Positions 13,801 through 26,400 of a DNA stretch of 64,000 nucleotides are shown piece by piece. Each line of letters begins with the position of its first letter. Position 1 is the first letter of the stretch. The notes under the pieces were generated by a model. That model was not told the DNA's origin, ran no database searches, and was given only the letters and a program-made list of their open reading frames with translations. The stretch comes from Apteryx mantelli. Lineage: Eukaryota > Chordata > Aves > Apterygiformes > Apterygidae. The stretch covers positions 109,951,169-110,015,168 of the forward strand of contig NC_089980.1 in assembly GCF_036417845.1 (NCBI RefSeq), in the 5' to 3' direction. A program made the translations under genes and the position numbers.

Positions 13801-16800
13801 AAGTATGTGCTTCAGCTTTTCTAACTGCAAAATAGTCATATGTGCTTAATATTTATGCCGCTTGTAGGTCCTTCACTGGGAAGTTTTTGAAGCAGTAAAT
13901 CACTCTTAAAGAACCATTTCATCAAACAAGGTCACTAAGAGAGAAATTAGTTACAGCAATATCTTGACAGTGTGCTGTGATTTTCATGTCTCTAGCTTAC
14001 AAACTACCTGTTTGTTTATAGTAGCAAACATTGTTCTAGTAGTACATGTGAGAATCAAAATCCCTCTCTGTGCCTGGAATTACCCCCTGGAAATGTCTGT
14101 GTTGTTCTCTGGGGCTCTGAATGATTCAGTGGGCCAAATTCTCTCCTCTTATAAATTAGTGTAGCTCCAGTGACTCTAGTGAAGCAGCATTAATTCACAG
14201 CAGTAGATAGTTTGTTCCAATGTCCTTTCCTCCTTTGCTGCCTAGACACTGGTATGAAGTAGCAGGATAATTCTTTCCATCTGTCAGGGGAAGAGATGGA
14301 AAGAAACTGGATGCTGGTGTACTTGTTTTATGTGCACTGTTGTGTAAGGACTTAAGGAGCATCTCTTGTTAAGACTTGACTTCTAGTTTTTGAGATTTGT
14401 TGCCACAAGAAAAGATCAGTCAAATTTGATCATACCAGCCTGAAGAAGTGACCTGGTAACAACAAAAGTGGCTCAGTGAAGGTTCCACAGAACAGTTCCA
14501 TGGCGATTGAAATCCTTTGAAAATTTGGATTTCTTTTGAAAGAAAATTAGAAAATTAGAAAAAATGTTCAAACAATGTGAAGGTCACATTTCAGCACCAT
14601 TTGAACAATATTTTTAGATTTTACACTTGGAAGCTTTTCATTTCCATTTTTTGATATTGTTTTATATGCTAGAAAAACAAAGTCAGACCCAAGTGAAACA
14701 GTTTACCTTTTCATAAACAAAAAATTAAACCAACCACAATTTAAATTTTTTGACTTTTCTGTTTATGTGGAATTTTTAAAGTTTCCTGTGTTTTTCTAAT
14801 TGTTAGTAATACCAGATTTTGACATCTTAACTTTTTTGCAAAATGAATCTTTCATCCTTGACGAATCTTTAGCAACAACTGAGGCATGAGAACATCACAA
14901 TTTGGCCTCCTAATATTCAGTTAAGATCAGTTAAAATCTGCTAATAATATGAAAGAAAACAGAAAACAGAAAACAAGAACATGATTGAGATGCTAGTACA
15001 TTTTGCTAAGTGGATGCATCACTTTTTTGGATAGTCAGTAGCAAGAATATTAGGTTTTCTTATTGATTAGATGTACAGTAGCTCCTGCTACCACTGCACC
15101 ATTGCCTCCTTCACCTTTTTTTCTGTCACATAACTCCTTTTGCAGCTATTCATCTACAATTACTCAGGGAATCTTTTAAACTATTTTCCCTTTCTCCTTT
15201 TTTCCTTTCAAATGCTATCATGTGAGTTTTCTTCTTCTCATTTCCCCATCTCTTTTTGTCAATGCACTTCTGAGAGAGGTTTGTAAACCTCTGTAGTGTT
15301 CGGAATCTTGCCTGAGGTCATGAAGCAAACAAAAAGTAGGAGAAAAATAGAAATTTCCCTCTGCAACCTCTGAATTTGCCTTGTACAACATTACAGATAT
15401 ATTTTCAGTCATCTGTAGAATCCTTTTAAGGCATAAGTTAAAGAATTGTCTTGAATTTTCACCTGTTTTTCACACACCAGAACTCTCAGCACTTATTATT
15501 CCTCCCAAAGGCAACACTTCACATTTCCAAATGTTCTCAGACTGATCATTTTAGCTTGTGGATTGGCAGGTTTACAGATGAACTGCCTTTTGGCAGTGCT
15601 GTATTTCATGATATGGTTAATGTTCCACTTCAGAGCTTGTACAAAGCTTAAAAGTAAACTCAAAATGAATAAGAAAAATTGTTTTAGATGTATGTTTTTT
15701 GTGTTACCATAAGATATAAAGTGTCTATCAGCTGTAGAAGCTTGAGGACATGCCAGAAGTGGCATGTAATTGGGTTTAGCAGAGCAAACAATTTCATCTG
15801 CACAGTGTTGAAATTTTTGCTTGCTGCTACTGTCCTCTATTCTTTCCACTTCCCACCTGCCATTGCCATATGAGAGCTGAAAGGAAAGATATTCTAGTGT
15901 TCTGGTTATTCACATAGTGCCTTAATACACTGCTGTAATACATCAGTGTAACCCTTACACATTGTCTATAATTTGAGGATTTTGTTCTGGTAATAGTCGC
16001 AGATGTCCAGATTCTTGTGTACCCAAAGCAATACATGAGATATCTAGTGAAGACAAGCAAAACTGATATTTATATAAACTGAGACTGTCCATAATGGGAA
16101 ATGAAGTATGTTCCATCCCTGCTCTTCCTGCCTGTTCTAGGACTTGCACTGGTACACTTCCTGCAAAACTTACCAATTGCAAATCTCTAGTTCACAGGGG
16201 ATCAGTGTACCAGCAGGAGCTGCAGCACTGGGGCAAGAAGTTCTGATGGAAGTCAGAATTTGGGGAGTACCAATGCCTATCAATCACAATTAACATCAGA
16301 TGCATGTTTTAGAAAGAAAATCTAAATTTCAGATTTGTTGCATTAATGTGGCTTACACTGTTTAAATTTTGGACATAATTTTTCTGTCAAGAATATTTGA
16401 AATACTACCTTGCAATGAATATAACTCTGTTTAGTTCACTGCAGAAAATACCATAAAGGGTTTCTAAGTGGAAGTCCATACCTGTCTAAATTTATTTATA
16501 AATGAAGAAATTCTTATGTGGAGGCAAAGAAGAAGTCTCAGTGTGTCCTGTGCTGAGGATCTTAAGCAATACATAGGTTGTTCTCTGTATAAATGCAAGA
16601 GATATTATTTTTTTCTTTAAAGGTAAAAATGATCAGTATTTTTGCTTAAGCACAGTGGTACAGTTGCCATTTCATGTCTATGATAAAAATGCGGTACCAT
16701 ACTCTCAATTTCTTTGCAGAGTACCATACCCATGTTAGCTATTAGCATGTCCTATTACAAACGTTTCATTAACAAATGTACAAGTGGTCAGTCCTTGTAC

Positions 16801-19454
16801 TGCTCTTTTCTATTCAGAAGGAATTTGTTTTGGCAGGGTTTATAATGTGGATATGAAAAACTTGTGTTCATGAAAACATTTAGAATGGCTAATTATGTGA
16901 ACAGACAGTTTTCCAACATTGTATATTTGATACATGAACTACTCCTTTTCTGACCATAGTATATGAGTATTATACAAAACTTTAAAGGTGTGCTCAGCTT
17001 TCATTCAGTCATTATGATGAACATTTTTCAGAGATCTATAATAAGGATGTAAGGCCAGAGCTGGGTCATACATCTCCCTGTTATCTACCATTACAATTTT
17101 CAATGGTTATTTTTGATCAAAGAATGTGGAAGTACATTATAGTACAGAAATGCAGATGTTGTTATGAATATGTTATTGGTTTCAAGTTATTCAGAGAAAA
17201 CAAGGGAATTTTGAAGACTTCATAAAGAGGAAATCCACATATTTTAATGATTACAGCCTCTGCCATGAAAGGTATTAGAGGAAACATTTTCAAAAATTCA
17301 TTAAAAAAAAAGATCATTCATGATTATAGTTTTCATAGCTGGAACTCTCTTTTCTTCTTTCTCTTTCAAAAATGTTTCTTTATAGATATAGAAATTTAAT
17401 TAAAAATATTTTTTTTTAAATTTCAAAATGATTTGGGTTTTTCCATTTGGCAAACACTGGTTCCTCTACTCCAGCTCTTCCTCCTGCAGCTTCATTCACT
17501 TTCTTGTATTACTAATAGAGGTGTTAAAATGCTTCTTAGTTTTTGGTTGCTTCATTATTCAGAGGTGTTGCTTCATTATATTCATATTCTGTAATGATGC
17601 AGAGCTGTAGGAATTAGGTCTTCTCTGCATAGGTGAATGTGTAGAGGGGTTAGCGATACACCAAACATTATTCTATGAGAATACACCAGAGCTTTTTGAT
17701 GAAGAAACAGATTAATTAAAATGTGAGTATTAAAACTGAGGTAAGCAAAAATTTCTATTATGTATGAGTCAGTAACCATATTTGATTGCAAGTGGACATC
17801 ATAAACAAGTCGTTACTGAGATATGTGCACAGGACTTTTAGGCACAGTGTAGCTTCCCCACCTAGAGAGCTGGCAGTCAGCTGCCCTCCATGCTAATAGG
17901 AATTCACAGGTGAGCTCCTAAAGCAATTTTAAGTATAGCACATTACAGAAATTCAAAGCAAGGGAGAGAGAGTTAGGAAATATTTTTGTGAGCTCTGCGT
18001 TAGGAGAGAACTCATATGCCTTTTTGACTAGATAATGATGGAAAATAGCGTAATGGGTGAATATAATGAGGAAATAGAGAGGAATAATATAGAAAAAGGA
18101 AGGTGTTAATGATCTTAATGGAAGCCATATGGCTGCTACCTTCCGTGTATGCCTCAGATGCTGCTGCCTTTTCTTCTAAATGCTTCTGTCTGCCAATGAG
18201 AATCTCTTTTGCCTTATCCAGACTGCCATTCAGTTTGCTTTTGTGCAGATCCTTACTTCTTTTGTAAGGAATTGGAAATTGGAGAGAGTGCAGATTATGC
18301 CTCTGGGGAAAAGCCAAAGAATGATCAGTATATTGAAGATGCTGATACCAAGGATATCTCTCGATTTCCCAATGATTTTATAGGTATTAATTCCATCCTG
18401 ACCCAACCAAACTAAGGACTTTTGGTTAACTTGCTGAGTCTTAAATACATATTTCAGTAGCTATTTGTCAGCAATATAACAATTTGTGATTGGCTATGGA
18501 ATGATTTAAATTTTGGTTAAACCATATTACAGAGTCTTTATTAAGACATCATGAGATGGAAAATTCAATCCCTACCTTGGTAATTTTTGGAATAATTAAT
18601 CACTCACAATATTAAAATCTGTGCCATTTTAAAAATTTGAATATGACTGGTTTTGATTTTCTGCCCTCTGTTCTTTTCCTTATCACCATCACCCCTGTGA
18701 TACTACTGGGACCATTGGAGGGGGATGATCATCCAGATATTTCTTGATCTTATAATCGCTAATGCAAGTGGATTCATTTTTGTAGCTTGTTTTTGTACCA
18801 TCTCCACATTTTTTTACATCCATTTTAAAAACTAGTCCCAGCACTTCAGTCAAAATCATATCAGTGTCATGTATAAAGATAAACATTGTCTTCTGGTTCT
18901 TTTCTGTTTACACATCCAAACACAGATTTGCCCTTTTGACTACTGCCTTGGGAGTTATTTGGCCAAATCAGAATCTGAAATTCTTTTAAAAACTGTTTTT
19001 TTCAGGCTTCAGTCCCCATGCCTATATGGATCACCAGTGTTCTGTATTTTTAGGTTGTTTCTTTTAGAAATATAAATACATTTAATATGAGCATGAATAT
19101 AAATAAATATATTTATTCAAGTACATTTTTTCCACATTTAAAGGGCACATTTGTTTGACAAATGATACCAACAGTGTACAGGGTCTTATATTTTAATCTA
19201 CTAAATCTGCCTAAAAATTAAATTGAGAAAGGTTCTTTTACTATTTTTTTTTCTACAACCTAAGAAAAAGAATTCTGCAAGGAGATATTGTCAAAATAGC
19301 AGAATTAAGTAAGTAATTTTCCACAGAGATCTTCATTAGCAAGAAATAATGGAAGTTCTACATGGAAAGGCAGTTGTTGTTGGTACTCCATTCCCCTGTT
19401 GTTCTGTTTCATTCATGCATATTATTTGGTTGTACGTTTTGTTGGTGATTGCAG
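10851..19454. other. LGSN: Non-coding, upstream of lengsin exons
   Basis: No exon can be assigned with confidence. The first coding exon of lengsin, which in mammals encodes a short acidic N-terminus, should lie upstream of 19455, here or outside the window. A candidate exon-like segment ending at 18383 (donor TATAG|GTATTA) has an open frame, but it leaves one base over at the junction while the acceptor at 19455 needs a complete codon; in the compatible phase the segment ends in TAG. The remainder is AT-rich, with poly-A/T and other simple runs. Confidence 0.5.
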
Positions 19455-20445
19455 AACATATCTGGAAATGGCAACGATGAAGCGAATGGCAACAATATGT
19501 GTGGTTTCAGAAAGAAAAAGGGAGTCAAAGGTGCCGCAAAGCATGTTCCTCCATTAGAAAATGAGAAAATGCAGTTGTCCAACTCTTCAAAAATCCCAGA
19601 TCAGTATCATCTTCAAGGAACCACTGGTTTTTCAGAACCACCATCAGATCAGTCTCTTCAAAACCTGGCTAGTTTTCCTCCAGTACAAAAGGACAGAGGG
19701 CGTAGTAACAGTTCCCGTATTGGCAGTGATGCGGAAGGAAACATGTCACAGGAAACAGCAGAAATCCAGAAAAATGCTGACACTGGGAAAGGAAGGATAG
19801 AAAAAATGCACAAAGAAATAGATACCCCAGCTAAAATGGATCTGCCTATGGGAGTACAACCTGCAAGCGACAAAGCTGGGTGCTTCAACAGAGTGAGTAG
19901 AGAAAGGAACACTGAGAGGACAGGATCAGAGAATAAAGAGGACGAATGTTGGGGAACAGAAGAAGCAGCCAAGTTTTGTATGACACAGGCAGGTTCCTTT
20001 GACGGTACTGTAGCAACGCAAGGAAGTGGTACTGCAGAGCCCTTCATGGTGGCATCTGGAATTTCTAAACAAACTTTGCAAGAGTTGGAAAACCTGTTGA
20101 GTGAAGGTCCTCTGCTTAATCATGGGTCCAAATACAATGGCAAGGCAGGTGGCACTTTTTTTCAGAAAATTCTGAAGCCAAGGGAGGAAGCTGACAAGCA
20201 GGGGAGATCCTCTGAGACTTTTAGTCCCCATTTTGAAGAAGAGAACCAAAAGCACCACAGTTTCCACAATCAGGAAGCAGAGCAACGGAGCAAGCCTCTC
20301 TTGGTTCTTAGCTCTACTAGATCTGATCAGCAACAACCAGAAGGAAGCGATGTGGATCAACCTGTTCTTAGATTACCCTCAACTTCTAAAAATGCAGAAA
20401 GCTCTCCTCCAGAAAGTCAGTTTAACTCTTCTGCAGACCAGACTG
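19455..20445 (+). CDS. LGSN: Lengsin N-terminal exon
   Basis: This 991-bp exon encodes about 330 codons plus one base. It starts after a T-rich tract and GATTGCAG and ends before GTAAGG, in phase 1. The protein is hydrophilic and low in complexity, rich in Ser, Glu, Gln, Lys and Asn, with no membrane segment or signal peptide, so it is probably disordered. Near its start NDEANGNNM and a following basic FRKKK cluster resemble the N-terminal part of mammalian lengsin, where this region is much shorter in human and is known to vary in length between species. The first in-frame ATG is at 19497; whether translation begins here or in an upstream exon is unresolved. The frame is fully open on the plus strand, which is unlikely by chance at this length and suggests the exon was coding until recently or still is. 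Confidence 0.75.
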
Positions 20446-23400
20446 GTAAGGATATTTAAGCATCACCTAGTGTACCATTAATGAAAATGTTTGTGTTGTT
20501 TTGTGGGGTTTCTTTAAGTTGCAAATCTTATTCAAAACTAATGCATTAGAAAATTGACACCTGTAGTTACTGTATGATTGGAATGGATCAGAAATTGTAC
20601 TCTACATCTATGCTGTTTTTTTCTTTAGGAAGGCATTTGCAAAGCTCAGCTGCCTGCCAAAAACTGCCACGCACAAGTGGTCATGTCTTGTTCACTAAAA
20701 CTGAAATATTCCCTCATTTAAGCTGAGCACAGGCAACATTTCCCAGAGGTCTGCTAGACACAGAAAAGCTTTGAAGGCATCTGGGCTTCTTGAAATTTCC
20801 TTTTTGTTAACATTTCCAGCAGAGAAAATTACTCCCATGTAGGGAGGATGTTTTCAATTATTAGTCCTGTGAGAGAACTGGAATACAAAAACATCTAATA
20901 TGAACTATAGGGGAAGAAAAGCAAATGAAGCCAAGAACTTCCACTTATCTTCATGCTGTTCAATAAGTCCATTTTGGAAGTGCTTGTAGAGCCAATTAGT
21001 TGCTACTAATAGGCTGTGGTTTCTTTGAAACAGTAAAAATTAAACTTCTGGGCTAGCTGAATCAGCAAAATGAAAGTTACTCTTAGCTATAATAATGTCA
21101 TGGGCTTGAGCAGTTAGTTTTGTGTCTTTTCCAGGAAGCAAAGACAGAACAATTTGCCAGTTGAAGAAATACAAGGCTAATAAATGTCCAGGACCATCAG
21201 ACTCAGATCATATAATCAGCTTTTTAGGATAAATATGTTACTCTCTGATTTATCTCACTGATACAAGAAATATGAATCTTTTCTCTTCATTGTTAAAATA
21301 TTTAGTTTGCCATTTAACTATTATCCAGCTTTTTTAAAGTCTCCTTTCTAATGGATAGAAATATTGCTATAGATATTCTGAAAACAGGTAGTTTGGATAT
21401 ACCTAATCTTTTTTAGCTACAGGAGTAGACATAGTATTACCCAGTCTGAAAAAGTGTTAATGAGATATCCATAAATATATCTACATTGTCAGTGCTAATT
21501 CAGGGCACTGAATGAGCTATATAAAGCTTCACAAAGATATTTTGCACTCAGATCTCTCTGCATGCATGTCTAAGATAAACAGATTAGAGGATTATTCCTC
21601 AGCCTGTACTGGGTGCTCTTCCTCTTCTAAACTACTTTGTTAGCACAAAAAAAGGTTAGTACAAAAAGTTAGGATTTTCATTGCATATCATTGCATAGAA
21701 ATAGTTTCTACTTAATTAGAAATATATGTGTTTTGAAATTTAATTTTCTTCAAATACATTCAATAAGTGAAACAAAGAGAAGAAAGTTTTAGATAAAATT
21801 CTGCAGTCTTTAATGAGCCTTTGCATAAACAGTATTTCATTGCCATCAGTGATAATTTATTAGCTGAAGATTGATCAAAGTCCTGAATATTTTATCTTTT
21901 GATTAAAATATTATCTTAGTTATTTTAGTTACCTAAGAGCCTGAATCAGGGTCTTGGATCTAAACATACTTGACACTGAATATATCTAAAATGCAGCCTC
22001 TAGTATTCTGCAAATTTTCAAATGCCTGCCTTTCTTAAATCAGAAATCTTGATCCAAAGACCTTCAAAAAATTGGATTTAAAAAAAAAAACAGATAAAGA
22101 ATTGAGCTCTTCCTCTCTCTCTCTCTCTTTTTTTTTTTTTTTTAAATATGGAATCCAAAGTACCAGGGAATTGAAATTCTGTGACTATAACACGTAAGTA
22201 ATTCTTATATAAACAGTGCCCAGTGTAATTACTTAGTCATTATGTTGAGCACCATGCGCATTTGAAATGTCATGACAAAAGCAGGAATATAGATTATTGT
22301 TCTAAATGTACACATCCTCTCATTTGAGTTAAAGGAGAATCTCTAGAAGTCAGCAGTAGAAGGGCTATAATATATAGGTGAGTTGTAGTGATTCAGTGCA
22401 GAGGATTCAATGCAGCCATGCTAGTTACTTTGTTAGCATCTCTCCAAAAATGATAAATCCATGCATTCTTTTTCCTGAAAATTTTCTGTTTGAAAATAGT
22501 GTGGGATTTCTCTGCATCTTGTGTGCATTTCTTCTATTGCTTGTGAGTTTTTTTGCAAAAAGTAATGCTTGGACATGGGAAAAAAAATCAAAAAAGAAAG
22601 AAGGATAAATGACATATTTTGGCCAATGAGAAGATAATGCCTGGACAATGTCAGTGAAACTAGAGCTGAAGCTAAAGCTCTTTGAAACTAATTTGTCACC
22701 ACGACAACATAGAAACTAACAAGTATAGCTAATTAGGCAAATATACTGACTGCACTAACATGAATTTATGAATTTTATTTCCGTAAGTATTCAGATACGA
22801 TGATGGCATGCATTTAAGCAAACTACCACTAAGTCCTTAAAAATCAAGAGCTTCCTAAGCTGTTCACTGTCTGTGTGCTTGGGAAACCAAGAGAGGGTGC
22901 TCTGAATAGCAAAAATTCAGGTGATGTTTCATGTGTATGGCATTACATATAACACATTATAGTATGTACATATATACATACGCACATGCACGCATGAGAT
23001 GTATATATAGTATATAGCACTAGTGTTTCTTGATCTCACCAAACTCTTTGGCACAGCCCGGTGCCACAGCCCAGCCATAGGAGAAATCTGTCCTCTGGAT
23101 CATGTGAGACCACAGCACTTCCAGGCAGCAGTTGGTGGGTAACACACTGGAATCAGACTTTCACCTGAGGCTTCAAATTCCCTTTATGTCCTAGTCTGTA
23201 GTTGGGAAAAAGCTGTTGTATAAACCTGTGTGAGGAAAGACTGCAGAGCTGGGCCCCCCGTGAACTAAGGAGCTCCAGGAGCTGGTCCTCTTGACAGGAC
23301 TGATATTCTTGAGCTTATATCAAAGTGAGGCCATGTAAAGATGACCATCATCAGGTCAGGAACTGTAGGAGGGAGAAGGAAATTTCTGAAGAAAGAAAAT

Positions 23401-26400
23401 TTATTTCAGTTGTAGTTGTAGATATCAGTAGCTACCTAGAGACTGTTAAAATTTCAGGGGCACAGAAAAAGTTTTGGTCCCTCCAGCAATCATATGAAAT
23501 GTTATTCAGGTGCAGACCCCAAACAGCATTACTATAAGTTCCTTTGCTAAACTCTCATTTTAAAGAAAATACATCAAGTAGCTACTAACAGGCTATATTT
23601 GTTATTTAGAGTGGAGTTCATCTGTCCTGCAAACAGCTCCCATCTCCATTACAATGAGTAACCTCATGCTGTCATTCTTAACTTGTTCAAAGCTCTAATT
23701 GCAGTTAGTAAGGCTGTTATAAAGGATAATAGTTAGTTTTTAGGGGCGGAAGTATGAAGAGAAGATGACGACTTTAACCGGACAAATAACACTTGTTTTT
23801 TGCTCCACTGAAATTAAAAAGTTTTCCCACATGCTTTCAACAAAACCTGCAACTCCTCTCTGGTTTCACTGTCCTCTTTGCTCACCTGGAAGAGGCATGT
23901 CTGGCTGCACTGATTCTGCTCAGTGAGTCTAGTCAGTGATGAGGAAATAGAAATGGAGACCCCTCAGGAGTTATAAGTAGGCAGTTTACTAACACAGCAA
24001 AGGTCTTTAAGTTACTGTTCCAAGCCTTTGTGGACATACCTGCAGAATAAACACATCTTAATTTGGGAATTACTTGGGACTGTGTTCTTGGTTCGTAACT
24101 CTTCTCTACTTCCATTTTTTACATAATCTGCTGTGTTCTCCAGCTTTCTTAAAGTAAAAATACAGAGCCATAGTATTCCTTCATGTTCCTTCCTTATGCC
24201 TGATTTGTATTTTAACAAAAATTCTCTGACATTTCTCTTTGTACATTTTGAACTCAACATGAACTCAGTATGGCTCAAGCTCAGCTCCTTTCTAAACCTT
24301 CTCAATTGCCCCTATTTTCTCTTGAACCAACCACCATATTTTCTGCCATTCATGTCTTTTGCCTTTTCCTTCTGAGATGAGTTATATAAAACTTGCTGTT
24401 TTTCTACCTCACCAGCACTAAGAGCAGATCTTTTTCTTTAAAGCAAACCAAAAGTCCTTAAGTTCTTTATCTTTGATATGAATGGCTGGGATCTCTTCCT
24501 GCTCTATGACTCTGTATGATTTTCCATCTTTTCCTCCATCTACAAGACCCCAAAATGCTCAGATATCATTTCCATCCTAACTTTCTGACTATGTTCCCTT
24601 TTGGGATGAGATTCCACTCACCTGTCTCTGGTTCCTGTGGTAAGCTAGTCATACAAGCTCTTCCTGTAACTCAGTGAGAGAGAGAGGTACGCTCAGTGCT
24701 TACTTTGTAGCAATAGTGAAAGGCTGACTAGATAGATAGTTTAGACTTAAGGTAAGTGAGATGAATCCTCTCCTTAATCGCTCTGCTAGCTGCCTGTCCG
24801 CCTACAACACATTCAAGGAGAGTTTCTGGTCCTTACCTTCAATACTGTGAAAAATTCTTCTTTTCCCTAAATAATCTCACTTCCCACTTAATGTAGTGAT
24901 CTCCCTCATTCTTCCTTGATCAAGCTTTTTTATATCAACTCAACACTTCTAGACCAGAAGAGGCTATCTAATTTGCACTACTGCATAACTCAGTTCATGG
25001 TACTTTGCTTAGTGATCCCTTCCTCATATCCAAATTTTCTGACTGAGATTGAAGAAAGACATGCCATTATAGATCCAACATATTTAGGATTATTAGGTAG
25101 GTAGTTCCAATGGGTATAGTTCACCTTTTTTTTTTTTTTTCTGAAACCTGCTTATTTTATTTTTAAATCCTCTTGTCAAGGTGGAATCTTCTCCAACTTT
25201 CCTATAAAACTATCACCATTTTCTCATTCGGTACATAAGATCCATTTTTATAAAGCACCCTGGAAGATAGCAAAAATAGGTAATTTATTTTATCTTTTAT
25301 CTACTGAGGGACAAAACCGTATTTTGTATTTCAACTCTTCATGAACTAGCACCTCTGAGAAGTTGTGTCATGTTACTGTTTTACAGTTTGGAAAGAATAA
25401 TTTGTGGATGATTGAAACTATTCACTGGTCTCTAAATTAGCTATAAAACTCAGGAAAAAGAGCTAAGCTTCTCTCTGAGCATTTCAGTAAAAAATGTCTG
25501 CTTCACATTTAAGAACAAAAAAGAAGGCAGAATACTGTGAGACAAAGAAACAGATGGAAGAAACATTGGAAATATCAATATTAAACCAATCAGGGAAATT
25601 TTTACTCCCACACTGGGATAAGTTTCTGGTATTTTTACATACTTCTCCTGTCAAAGGTCTTGGAGAAAAGCAAAAATGAAAGGTAGGAAACACCTCTTTA
25701 AGTGTTTGACTTCAGAAATCAAAACTGTAAACGTTATCAGTGAAATTATTTTTGGGTGAAAAAGAAATTGAAATTATATATTATGTAATACTTTCAACTA
25801 TAAATGCTTCTGATCACTATTCAAATCAATGGTACTATTCAAATGTAAGGCAGTAGTCATTGTTACTTACCATGTTAAAAAAAGATGGGCATAGAAAGAC
25901 AAACTTTAGATATTAGCAAGAAGAATGATGTATAACACAGGAAAAAGTGTCATATAAAGGTAAAGAAAAAAAAAGGCTATTAATGTTTAGGACAAATGTG
26001 AGCACACTAAGTAACATATTGTACAAACAAAGCAGATTGGCTTAAATACACAAACTAGAGCTGTCTAAGGATAAGCAGCCATATTTAAATTAGTCAGTAA
26101 AATTATTTCCATGGAATTTAGAAGGATGTTTTTGGTAGATGCGTGATTGCTCTCTAAAAGTTGTTGCTACTGGATATCATCACTACAAAGTTTTTATAAA
26201 ATGGGTCAACATTCACATAGGTCGCAAGAGCACCCAGTGTTAGATTTCTAAGAATGAAGAAGAAAACTAATCCAAAATCAAAACAAATTTGGATATTAAC
26301 CTTCCTGCTTCTAATCATAAGACAACCTTTTTAGTGAGGTTCTGATATAACTGTTTTCTTTAGACAGATTATAACTGTTTTACAAAGGATGTCTTGCTTT

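Noticed and set aside
18269..18383. Exon-like segment with pyrimidine tract, open frame and donor TATAG|GTATTA upstream of the lengsin N-terminal exon
   Set aside because: Its open frame ends in phase 1 but the acceptor at 19455 requires phase 0, and in phase 0 the segment ends with TAG. No convincing similarity to lengsin.
19658..20360. Minus-strand frames of 129 and 144 codons opposite the lengsin N-terminal exon
   Set aside because: They are shadows of the plus-strand coding exon.
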